NCBI GenBank assembly: GCA_039621445.1
Contig: CP154956.1
Coordinates: 36,650,444 to 36,714,443 of the forward strand
Direction of reading: 5' to 3'
Origin: Euglena gracilis
Lineage: Eukaryota; Euglenida; Euglenophyceae; Euglenales
Length of the DNA: 64,000 nt
The notes beneath the pieces were generated by a model. It saw nothing but the letters and a program-made list of their open reading frames with translations. It was not told the origin of the DNA and did not search any database. The translations under genes and the position numbers were made by a program. Numbering within the stretch: the first letter of the stretch is position 1; each line of letters starts with the position of its first letter. This document shows positions 41,662 through 50,880 of this stretch, in pieces.

Positions 41662-41790
41662 AGGATAGTGTCTCCCGAAAACTTATCAAAAGTGTTAGAA
41701 TGTTGCGACCAATGTCGCCGTAATCGCGAATGCGCGTTAGAAGAGAATGCATCAATTTCTAAGGTCAAATCAAAAGAATGCGCCATATCG
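41440..41790 (-). CDS. Gy-C Dam-like segment
   Basis: Reads LTLEIDAFSSNAHSRLRRHW at the end of one frame (to 41,658) and MNAPPLELIPLVLNN, then GSLLVPVNPEAEWFQNL, in the next. The pattern D-A-F-S...N...N-A-PP...VP...W-F matches the Dam-like segments of Gy-A, Gy-B and the DIRS elements. The motif IV Pro pair is present but NPPW has become NAPP, so catalysis is unlikely. Here the segment lies between protease and RT. Confidence 0.5.
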
Positions 41791-42396
41791 GCGATTTTTG
41801 AAAACCAATGTTTCAAACTTCGATATTGACCAAACTGAAAAGCATTCCAGGTGTCCTTGGTGTACTTGGAGATCTGCTCAACATCCTGAAGGGGGGGAAC
41901 ACGCTGTAACACAGAACAACGGAATTGTGAATCATCCACACACATGTCCATAGGACTCGATCCAGGCGGGGCATGGGTGGGTTGGGCATATACCCAGTCA
42001 TCGGTAACGCGCATGGGGAGCGCGAAGCGCAAATCCGAAGAGGGAGGCTATGCCTTTGCACTGTAGTGCTTGATTCACATTCGCGAATTGCAAAAAACTG
42101 CCAAGTGTATTTGTGAGCTGTGAAAAACTACCAAGTGTACTGTTGGGTGTATCACCCACTGTACCAAGGCTATGTACCGTTTGGTTATCTATTAAATCCG
42201 TACCAGTTGTACCAGTACCAAGTGCATAGGTACCACTACCAAGTGTAAAGATTCCCGGTTGCGGGATCCAATCGGATTTGTTTGGAAGTTTCAACAAGAC
42301 ATCCACAATCAAAATCATGGTAAGCGGAGATTCTCCGACAGTGAGCGCATTGGTAGGAGGGTTGGTGCTTGTGGTGCGCGTTTGTGTGGGTGTCAA
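41790..42396 (-). CDS. Gy-C pol linker
   Basis: Low-complexity Thr/Gly/Leu-rich stretch (GTYALGTGTTGTDL) followed by DVEQISKYTKDTWNAFQFGQ. No domain recognised. It connects protease and the Dam-like segment through one frame change near 42,010. Confidence 0.4.
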
Positions 42397-42414
42397 TGCA
42401 TTAGTTGGTGTCGG

Positions 42415-43323
42415 TTAGGGTAGCTGCTGGGGGACAGGGGTGTCTGGAGGCGACACACCTGGTGGAAAACGAAAAAGTTGTGCAGCTGGGCGGCTACTCG
42501 ACACCGAAATTTCTTCAGGCCTTTGGGCTTTCGCCCGGGAACCCAGCGAAACGTGCGGGGTTAAGCTACTGGCTTTCCCTACCGCATGGAAAACGAGCGG
42601 TAAAAGTGCGGTGGGTAGGGGGGCAGATTTCTCTTTACCCCTAGGGTAGGAAACCGTGTTTTCGGCTGTGGGAAACGTTGTGGAAATGCGGGGGGACGTC
42701 CTGAGGGACGTCATGGGGGACAAATTTGGGGGTGTGGTGTGTGTGCAGGGGGTAGTGCACAAACCGTGCGAAGGACAATCCACCACCAATCGGTGTTGCC
42801 GTAGGAACGGAAAACCCAGTATGACATCTGACCCGGCGATATTCGCCTCGAATGCCCAAGTACCCAGAAAATTTTGGAATTGTGGGGGGTATGTGTGGTG
42901 CTTCGGGATAATGGGGAGGACTATGTCCAAAATGCATCCCAAGTCACCACCGCACATGGGGCTGTTGTCAGCGGTCATAATTTTGATCGGATTCTTGGCA
43001 TGAGCCAAGAGGGGGGTGGGTATAAGTCCTTTGCGGAAAAGAAGGGGGATTCGACACCCTGTGTCGACTAAAATTTTGGCTTGTGCACAGAAATTTTGAG
43101 TTTTGATTTTCGCTTGGACTAAAAGTTCCATGGGGGGTACGCAAAGCGAAGGGTCGGGTGTAAAATTGTTGTCGCGCCAACTGTTCCATGACCCTTGGCT
43201 TACTTTGCTCAACATTCCAAGCAAAAATTTGGCACGGGGAGTGGGGGACCCGAAAATTTTCCGGGTACCGACCAGAAAGACCGATTGGCAGGGGGGGCAG
43301 GGGTGATCAGTTCCTAACTCCAT
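42415..43323 (-). CDS. pol: Gy-C aspartic protease
   Basis: AKILVDTGCRIPLLFRKGLI carries the DTG active site (about 43,030-43,080), followed by IKIMTADNSPMCGGDLGC and EANIAGSDVILGFPFLRQHR, the flap and the ILG.P motif of retropepsins. The N-terminal PCPPCQS looks like a remnant of a zinc motif. A Pro/Ser/Thr-rich tail separates it from the pol linker. One open frame of 302 codons. Confidence 0.8.
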   Translation of the reverse strand: MELGTDHPCPPCQSVFLVGTRKIFGSPTPRAKFLLGMLSKVSQGSWNSWRDNNFTPDPSLCVPPMELLVQAKIKTQNFCAQAKILVDTGCRIPLLFRKGLIPTPLLAHAKNPIKIMTADNSPMCGGDLGCILDIVLPIIPKHHTYPPQFQNFLGTWAFEANIAGSDVILGFPFLRQHRLVVDCPSHGLCTTPCTHTTPPNLSPMTSLRTSPRISTTFPTAENTVSYPRGKEKSAPLPTALLPLVFHAVGKASSLTPHVSLGSRAKAQRPEEISVSSSRPAAQLFRFPPGVSPPDTPVPQQLP

Positions 43324-43427
43324 CTGTTCATCAGCCCAGAGGTCCGTTCCCTCAGGCCTCGGGCTCCCCTACTCCATATCGGAGTCGGCCTTTTGGCCTA
43401 TGGTGGACTTCCTAGAATAAATTGCGC

Positions 43428-43665
43428 GTACCACCTCCCCCCCCCTAATTGCCCCCCCCCCTAATTGACCAAACGCCCTGGGGAAAATTTTTTCGACCCC
43501 CCTCCTAATTGACTGCCCGGGGGGATTCTGTGCTGAAGCACCCCCTAATTAACGGTATCCCCCCCCTAATTGACGCCCCCCCCCTAATTGAACCCCCCCC
43601 CTAATTGACCAAAAGGGGGGTCCCGTGGAGAGGTCCCACGGTCAATTAGGGGGGGGAGGTGGTAT
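43428..43665. repeat. C-tract foldback insert between Gy-C gag and protease
   Basis: Terminal inverted repeats TACCACCTCCCCCCCCC (left) and GGGGGGGAGGTGGTA (right), each followed inward by TAATTG or its inverse. The interior has at least six further CCCC(C)TAATTG words and one CCGTGGAGAGGTCCCACGG hairpin. It separates the gag frame from the protease frame. Confidence 0.8.
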
Positions 43666-44213
43666 CGCGCGAATCGCATTCCTGTCTTCCACCAACTCTT
43701 CCTCGGTGCTCTCATCCCCCTCCCCGCCCGAAGCCAGGTCTTTTTCCTCGATACAGGATACTTTGAAACCAACCCGATGCCTATTGGCAGAACCGCGATT
43801 GGAGTCGCGACGACCATGGCTAGGGTGGGGAGAACGGGAACGGGGGAATTTGGATGAGTGGTGGTCTTTAGACCCACAAAGGGAACAACGGTTTCGCGAT
43901 TGTGATTGCCTTTTGGCATCATAGCGACGCGGGGAGCGGGTATCCGCTCGATCTCGGTCGGATCGCGAAGAGGATGATCCACTTCGCGAACGAGATCGCG
44001 AAGAATCGCGATTCGCATCCAGATTGCGGGTAGGGGGGCGGGGAGACCGACCTCGCGGTATGAAACAACATCCGCTATTGCGGTGGGGTGAACGTGAACG
44101 CGGTCTTCCATCACCGGATCGGTATCCCGACCGCTGCGAATGCGCAGATCGTGAAGAATGCGAACTCCAGGAAGAAAGGGATCCTCGCGGGCTCTTACTG
44201 CGCTTTCGCGCTT
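43666..44213 (-). CDS. gag: Gy-C gag C-terminus: SR-rich tail and second zinc knuckle
   Basis: Starts with RKRSKSPRGSLSSWSSHSSR and is rich in Ser-Arg pairs, then SRNRCSLCGSKDHHSSKFP, a zinc knuckle with C-x2-C-x4-H and Lys in place of the last Cys. It ends with an acidic stretch (GEGDESTEEELVEDRN). It is the in-frame continuation of 56,628-56,381 across the Gy-B insertion (AAGC target duplication on this strand). SR-rich gag tails are unusual and suggest RNA binding or phospho-regulation (inference). Confidence 0.75.
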
Positions 44214-45071
44214 TGTTCGCCGGCCCCACCCCCTGAGCGCCGCCGGTCGCCCCCGCGACCGGCGAGTCCCGGTGGGCCGAGGGCCCGGGGGGGTCCTCGC
44301 CGTCGTGGATGACCACCGACAGCCGGGGGGTGGGTGTTTCCGGGGCGGGGCCTGCGCTTTTTCTGGGGGTTGGTGGGCTCAGGCCAACTCCCTTTTTTTC
44401 ACCCAGGTGTTTTCCCCTACCCCAGCCGGTGCGTAGGATCGTTTTTTTAAGGGTTTCTGAAAATTTGGTGAACACCGAAAAATCTGCCATTTGGAATGCA
44501 AACTCACTTTTCTCTCTTTCTCTCTCACTCACTCTCTGGCACACCTTGAAGGAAAAACCAACCCACTGAAACTTGGAACTTTGAGAGTGAGAAACTGAAA
44601 GTAATTGAATTCTGAAACTCTGAAACTGAGAAACTGAAAGCAGCTGAATGTGAAGAATTGAAAACGAATGTGAAATGTGAATGTGTGAAAATGTGCAAAC
44701 CTGGGGGCAAGGAAGGTGAGGCGAAGGGGTGTGGGGAAGGGCGGTGAAGATGGCGGTGTTGTAGGCTCCTTCAAACCAATCCCTCCAATGAATACAACCA
44801 ACAATGTAATGACCAACAATGTACTTGCCAATTCCAATTCAACAATGTGATTGATCAAATCCAATTCAATGTATTTCTTCTTTGCCAAATAATGGGGAAA
44901 TGGGGAAAACCCCTCAAGTTCTGTGAAAAAACAGAATTTGAAGGTGGAAAGTAATTTGACCCGCTTCCAATTTGTGTCGCGGGTTTTTGTAACTGATTGG
45001 CTGTTACCCGCGACTTTGGAATTTGTGCTTTCTGGCAATTTTTGGCTGCCGGCGAAAGCCGGCGGCCGACA
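44214..45071 (-). repeat. 3' LTR of Gy-B
   Basis: On the minus strand it starts TGTCGGCCGCCGG and ends GGCGAACA. Both ends match the 5' LTR well, but the central part (about 44,540-44,770) hardly aligns. It encodes the same gag N-terminus (MADFSVFTKFSETLKKTILR), here running into the Gy-C SR region. Confidence 0.85.
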
Positions 45072-46383
45072 CCCCCTCCCTTGCGACCTTAGTCGGACAC
45101 CAAAAATTCGCCCCCCCCCCCCTCCTCAACAAAGAGGGGGGAACTCCTCCAATCGGCACTCCTCACCCAAAGCCTATGTCCCACACATGCTCCCTTGAAC
45201 CAACCAAACGGGAAATAAAATTCAGGGACTTTGGCTTTCAAGTGCCTTCAAGCCTTTGGGAAAGACTCGGTTCACCAACCAATGGATATTTGGCTGCCCC
45301 CCCCCCCCGCTTCTCACGGGTGGAATGAGGGTCTTCACCAAAATCTGCAAATTCGGTTGGTGCCCCCCCCCCTCCTCGGGCCGGGGGGATTTTTGTCAAA
45401 AAATCGAGCGCCCCCCCCCCCTCCTCGGGCCGGGGGGGTTTTTGTCAAAAATCGAGCGCCCCCCCCCTCCTCGGGGGGGGGGGATTTTGTTTACAAAAAA
45501 GGGCGCCCCCCCCCCCCCCCTCCTCGGGCCGGGGGGATTTTTGTCAAAAAATCGAGCGCCCCCCCCCCCCTCCTCGGGCCGGGGGGATTTTGGTCAAAAA
45601 ATCGAGCGCCCCCCCCCCCCCCCCTCGGGCGGGGGGGATTTTGGTAAAAAAAACGGGGCCCCCCCCCCCCCCCCCCCGGGCCGGGGGGTTTTTTTGCAAA
45701 AAATCAAGCGCCCCCCCCCCCTCCTCGGGCCGGGGGGATTTTTGTCAAAAAAATCGAGCGCCCCCCCCCCCCCCCTCCTCGGGCCGGGGGGGTTTTTTTC
45801 AAAAAAACGGGCGCCCCCCCCCCCTCTCCTCGGGCCGGGGGGATTTTGGTCAAAAAATCGAGCGCCCCCCCCCCCCCTCCTCGGGCCGGGGGGATTTTGG
45901 TCAAAAAATCGAGCGCCCCCCCCCCCCTCCTCGGGCCGGGGGGATTTTTGTCAAACCGAAGGAGGGGCTCATGATGTGACCAAAGACTCCAAAACACATT
46001 GTAACCCATCATCTCAAAGAATCAATGTCCAAACCCTAACAACACCGGGAGACCGGGAGGTAAGAGGAAGGGACGGCAAATATAGAAAGTGCGGTGGGGC
46101 AATGCGCGCAGTGGGGCGAATATAATAGTGTACAATGCGGCGGCGAATGCAATGAGGTGCCCCTTGCCCCCGGCCCCCTTGCGGAGCCTCTTTCTACCTT
46201 TCTCCTTGGCAAATTCTTGCATTTGTACATTCTCCCACACACCCGTGCGCGTGTGCGCACACTCACACACGGACGTGCAAAGCCGGCTTTTGAATTTTTG
46301 GTGTTGTGTTAAAAACAGCACTTTGCCTTCCCATTAGGCTCACCGTAGAGCCTTGGACAGGGCCTCATGGCTCACCTTAGAGC
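45072..46383. other. Gy-B 3' untranslated region with C-rich tandem array
   Basis: After the chromodomain stop. It contains a tandem array (45,365-45,955) of about eleven units of 50-55 bp: CTCCTCGGGCCGGGGGGATT, then TTTGTCAAAAAATCGAGCGC, then a long C run of varying length. The long open frames across it are artefacts of the repeat. The polypurine tract AAGGGAGGGGG (minus strand) is at 45,072-45,082. Nothing else recognised. Confidence 0.75.
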
Positions 46384-48243
46384 CTACGGCCCACCATCAA
46401 TTTTTAGTTCGGACATTATGTCCATTTTCACTTTTTTCTCACGGCAATACTTCACAAACTCTCCACTGAATCTGTGAATAAAATTTCCAGCCGGTTCCCA
46501 GGTCTCCTCCCCGTCCTCATATCCGACCCACTTGGTTAAAAATTCCCACTTTCCATCTTTTCCTTTTCGGTGCCTTAGAATCTTTTCCACCTCCCACTCA
46601 TCAGGTAATGCCTCTTCTTCTTTTTCGGTCCGTTTATAATAAAAAAGAGGCACCCCTTTCCCTTCAACTTGGGGTTCCCGATACTCCTTCAAAAAACTCC
46701 TATGAGCTTTTGTCTCCACCCCAGGTTTCATCTCAATTACATAACTCCGTTCCCCTTCTCTACCCTTCACGACCCCAGGTCCCACCCACCTAGAGTCAAG
46801 CTTCTCACCCGACCCCTCGGGTCTCCTATACCAAACCGTCGTCCCCACCTTTAGGGGTTCCATTTCTTTCCTCCCCTTATTTATCCTTGCCACCTCCTCC
46901 TCATGCTTTTTGTTGAGTATCCTAGCCACCCTCCCATCAATGTCTTGCATCCTATGGAAAAACTCCACCGAATCCTCACATTCTTTGGGTGGTTGGTAGG
47001 GTACCCCTGCCAATGGTCTTTCCCTTCCAGTCACAATTTCATATGGGCTCAATCCGCTTTCCCCCTTTACGTCATGAATTCGGTCCAAAACTTGGGGTAA
47101 AGCTTCAACCCAATTAATTTTTTCCTCCACGTACAATTTTCTCAACACCTCCATTACCTGTTGTCCGGCTCTCTCAACCCTCCCGTTTGCTTGGTGGTGG
47201 TACGCTTGGGAATACGCTTGCCTAATCCCCAAAAGTGCACACATGTTTTTCCACCAAGTGCTTGTGAAATGGCTCCCTTGGTCACTTGAGATGACCGAGG
47301 GAACCCCAAAAGGCCTCCACTGATTTTTCACCATTTCCTTAGCCAACTTGGCACCGGTTAATCCCTTGTCCTTGCATGCAACCCCCACAATCCAACCCGA
47401 ATGCCTATCCACACAAAGGGCTAGGGTGTCGTACTCCCCCCCGTCGTGTAAAACCCTTGGCATTCGAAACAAATCGATGGCAACACTTGTCATTAGTGCA
47501 GGGGGTATGGGTGTGGACTCGATCGGTCCTTTCAAACTCTCCCCCCTCACACTCGCTTGGCATGTGGAACAATTTTTGCTGCAACTTTGGTTGAGTTGTT
47601 TTGCAGCCTTTTCATCAGCCCAAACAAAACGGATTGCCATGTGTTTCCAAACTTTTTCAGGGCCAACGTGCCCCAAAAACTCGTGAATTTCTTGAATCAC
47701 CAAGTGTTGAAAACTTTCAGGCACACACAACTTTTCCTCGAAAAACAATTGGCCATTTAGCACTTTGAAACCCTTTGGCCAAATTGAATCGCCTTTGGTA
47801 GCTACCCATTTTTCTTTCCATGTGGGGCAGTGGGAATATGCTTCCCCCCAATCACGCTCCCATACGGGCTTAATATCCTTAGGGGTCGTACTTGGCAGGG
47901 CGTCCCCCACTTCCATACGAGTGTCCCCCCTCGAACTTTCAGCCGTCTCCGGGACAGGGGTCGTCTCCCCCCCCACTTTCTCATCCCAAAAATGAACTCG
48001 TTTCTTTTCTTTCCTGGGCCCTTGTGAGTGGGTGTCCACAGGGGTGTCTTTTCCTCCTGGGTCTACCCCACCCTCGGTTCCCCTCCTTGTGCACTCTCCT
48101 TTTTCCTCCTCAGGTGTTACGTTTTTGCCACTACGGGTTGTCACCCCCCGTATCCAGGCATTACGTAAATTGGGCTGGTTTTTGATTCTTATCTCCAAAC
48201 ACTGTTTTTCCTCTTCTTTTTCCTCCCGGATAAAATTTTCCAT
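46384..48243 (-). CDS. pol: Gy-B integrase and chromodomain
   Basis: A 619-codon frame. After a charged linker comes the zinc domain HEFLGHVGPEKVWKHMAIRF with CSKNCSTCQASVRG, then the rve core: MTSVAIDLFRMP (first Asp), CVDRHSGWIVGVACKDKG, SSDQGSHFTSTW (second Asp) and NGRVERAG (Glu), with exactly 35 residues between the last two. The C-terminal domain (GTTVWYRRPEGSGEKLDSRW) and the chromodomain (DEWEVEKILRHRKGKDGKWE; VGYEDGEETWEPAGNF) follow. It inserts the DNA copy; the chromodomain probably chooses chromatin. All catalytic residues are present. It is joined to RNase H through a two-base deletion near 48,280. Confidence 0.92.
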   Translation of the reverse strand: MENFIREEKEEEKQCLEIRIKNQPNLRNAWIRGVTTRSGKNVTPEEEKGECTRRGTEGGVDPGGKDTPVDTHSQGPRKEKKRVHFWDEKVGGETTPVPETAESSRGDTRMEVGDALPSTTPKDIKPVWERDWGEAYSHCPTWKEKWVATKGDSIWPKGFKVLNGQLFFEEKLCVPESFQHLVIQEIHEFLGHVGPEKVWKHMAIRFVWADEKAAKQLNQSCSKNCSTCQASVRGESLKGPIESTPIPPALMTSVAIDLFRMPRVLHDGGEYDTLALCVDRHSGWIVGVACKDKGLTGAKLAKEMVKNQWRPFGVPSVISSDQGSHFTSTWWKNMCALLGIRQAYSQAYHHQANGRVERAGQQVMEVLRKLYVEEKINWVEALPQVLDRIHDVKGESGLSPYEIVTGRERPLAGVPYQPPKECEDSVEFFHRMQDIDGRVARILNKKHEEEVARINKGRKEMEPLKVGTTVWYRRPEGSGEKLDSRWVGPGVVKGREGERSYVIEMKPGVETKAHRSFLKEYREPQVEGKGVPLFYYKRTEKEEEALPDEWEVEKILRHRKGKDGKWEFLTKWVGYEDGEETWEPAGNFIHRFSGEFVKYCREKKVKMDIMSELKIDGGP

Positions 48244-48271
48244 TTCATCCTTGTCTTCGGCTGACCCGTGC

Positions 48272-50880
48272 TTACTTATCCCTTAGGGCCTGTGAAGCTG
48301 GGTATGCCCACCGACTAAGGATATCGGCTATGGTGTTTTCTTTACCCGGGATATATCCCACCGTCAAGTCATACTTGGAGAAAATTTGGTGCCATCTCGC
48401 CCTCCTCCCAACCGGACCACTGGGGGTGTCTAGGACTTCCCTTGTCCAAGACTCCAAACTTTGGTGGTCGGTTAAAACCAAAACGGGTTGCAATCCAATC
48501 CAACTCTCCCATTTTTGTAGTGCCAAAATTATGGCATACGTCTCCAACTCCCTGGGGGTCCATTTTCTTTGCCCCTCGGTCAATTTTCGAGACATAAAAG
48601 CCACTGGCACAGTTTTTTTCTCAATCACATCCTGGGCTGTGGGTCTTCCTCCCCCCTCCTTCATTTGCTCTAACGTTGCCCCAACGGCGTACCCACTGGC
48701 ATCAACCCTTAGCACAAAGGGTTTATCTGGGTCTACTCGTTGCAACATTAGGCCCGAACACAACCTTTTTTTCAGCTCCTCAAAAGCTTTTAAATCCTCC
48801 CCATCAAATTCCACAGGTTTTCGACTTCCTTTCTTTCCCACCTCCCTGGGGACTTTCAATTTGTCTTGCAACCGGGCTGCTACTTCCGCATACATGTGAA
48901 TGTATGCATTGTAATAATTTGTGAATCCCAAAAAGGCTCTCAAAGCCGTAATTGTTTTTGGAACCTCCCACTTTTCGATCGCTCGTAACTTACCCGGTGC
49001 AGGCCTCCTAGTCCCGTTTCCTAAAATTTGTCCACAAAATTCAACCTCCTCCACAAAAAGTTTGGCCTTGAATTCATCAGCCACCAAAAGTTCTGTTTTC
49101 AGCACCTCCAACACCCTCCTCAAATCTTTTTCATGTGCCCCCACTAGATCCTCCCCTTCCCCGACCGTTGTCCCCACCAGTATGTCGTCTATGTACCCTG
49201 TGGCGATATCCCTTACTGGTGTCAAACGGTCATCGATCATTTGCTGAAATTGCTGGGGGGCATTTGTCAAACCCATTACGTTCACCCTCCACTGAAAAAT
49301 GCCTTTGGGGGTAAAACAACACGTTATGGGTCGACTTTCTGGGTGTAAAGGTTGTTGGTGAAAAGCTTGCTTCAAATCGATGATCGAAAACATTTGGTTT
49401 GCACCATGTTTGACCAAAATGTCTTCAATTTTGGGTAGGGGGTAGTTGCATCGCCTTGTTTGGCTGTTTGGCCCCCTGAGGTCCACCACCCCCCTCCAAG
49501 GAAAATCGTTGGATTTTTTTGGAACTGGAAAAGTCTGGGACAGCCATTCAGAATTTTTGGCTGTGGCTGGCTCAATGTATTTTTTGTCGAGCCAGTCTTG
49601 GGTGATTTTTTCAAGTGCCTCTTTCCGCTCACCGTGCATGAAAAAAGGCTTCTGTCTGGTTGGCTTTGCCCCCTCCTTCAACGGTATGTATGCATAACCA
49701 TATTGTCCTCTTTCGGGGGGGTCTGGAAATGGCGATGACCGAAATACCGTCCCCCGGTAATCTTCCAAAACTTGTTCCCTCAACTTGACTACCCGTTCAT
49801 CCTCTTTTTTGTCCTCCCCCTCCCTTGCAATTATCATTCGGTTGATAACTTGCACTGGGGGGTCACTTCCCTCCAAATTTGTGGCAACCTCCCCCAAGTC
49901 CTCGTCACTCAAAAATTGCAATTCCTGGTCCAACCCCTCCAATGGCAAACAAAGACCAAGTTTTTGCAACCCAAACGAAGACCCGTCCGCCACAGTCACA
50001 TTGTCCACTGAAAAATTTGTGTCATCCCTGAATTTTTGCGGACCCCTCCGTCTTTCAACACCCCGCAAAAAAATCAGGTCGGGGCTGTCTTTCACCAACG
50101 CCTTGTGGTGTGGAAAAATTCCCAGTTTTGCTTCTGCCAACCATGGATAAGAAAGAATGGCATCAACTTTAATGTTTGCCTCATAAAATTCAACCTCATA
50201 TTCCACACACTCAATTTCCCTTTCCTCATTCCAATTTTGTTGAAGGATCATTTTCACCTTAGCACATCTGCTCCCCCCCGCCAAAGTTTGCCCATTGGCA
50301 GTTTCAAACCTTAACGGGTCCTTAGCAGGATACATTAGGTGGTCCCCTATCAACCCTTGTCGAATGAGGTTTGCTTCAGCCCCCGTGTCAATCAAAATTC
50401 TGGCCGTTTTTTCCTCCCCATTTGCCAACCTAATCTGGGTTTTCACCAGTAGTTGTCTGTCTTCCCCGAGTTTCTTTGCTCCTCCACGAGTTTTCGTCCC
50501 CCTCAACATTCTTTTTTTCAGCCGAACCAATTTTTTCTTCCCTGGGGCTGCCCCCCCCTGGGAGGGTTGCCTTCTATCAATCAACAAGGCCCACACCCCC
50601 CAACGGGTACCCCTCAAAATCCTCCCATCAGCCTCAAACAACTTTGTCCCCTTGGGAAAATAAATCTTTTTGACAGCCATAGCCACCAGATTTTTCACCC
50701 ACCTCCTATTCCAGTCTGGGCAAATGCAAATTGCCCGACAATTGGAATTTTGCAATTTTTCAGCCACCTCAGGCCACAAAGTCCAGGGGGGGTTCATCCA
50801 CAACGTTTCCTCCGCCCCCCAATCCTTTTTCATGGCATCATCATCCTCCCCGTAAAAACTTTTCACACCTGGCATTTTGG
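48272..50880 (-). CDS. pol: Gy-B pol: Dam-like end, protease, RT, RNase H
   Basis: One long open frame (50,959-48,272). It starts in the Dam-like domain (DAMKKDWGAEETLWMNPPWT, LWPEVAEKL, AICICPDWNRRWVKNL). Then protease ARILIDTGAEANLIRQGL (about 50,350-50,405) and KVDAILSYPWLAEAKLGIFP. RT: DFPWRGVVDLRGPNSQTRRC, SIIDLKQAFHQQPL, GIFQWRVNVMGLTNAPQQFQ, active site GYIDDILVGT (about 49,170-49,200), ALRAFLGFTNYYNAYI. RNase H: FVLRVDASGYAVGATLEQM, WTPRELETYAIILALQKWES, LVLTDHQSLESWTREVLDT, IADILSRWAYPASQ. The complete gypsy order is intact. The first residues before about 50,870 are out of frame; the true frame enters from the methyltransferase after a slip at a T5 run. Confidence 0.92.

Noticed and set aside
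43428-43665. The C-tract insert as a spliced intron between gag and protease
   Set aside because: No GT-AG or other plausible splice sites lie at its borders on the minus strand. The inverted ends point to a foldback insert.
44214-45071. This region as the 5' end of a separate element
   Set aside because: It has the same ends as 55,530-56,380, GCTT on the outer sides of the pair and the polypurine tract next to it, so it is the 3' LTR of Gy-B.
45256-46125. 289-codon proline/glycine-rich frame
   Set aside because: It is the C-rich tandem array in the Gy-B 3' region read as protein; the repeat explains it fully.
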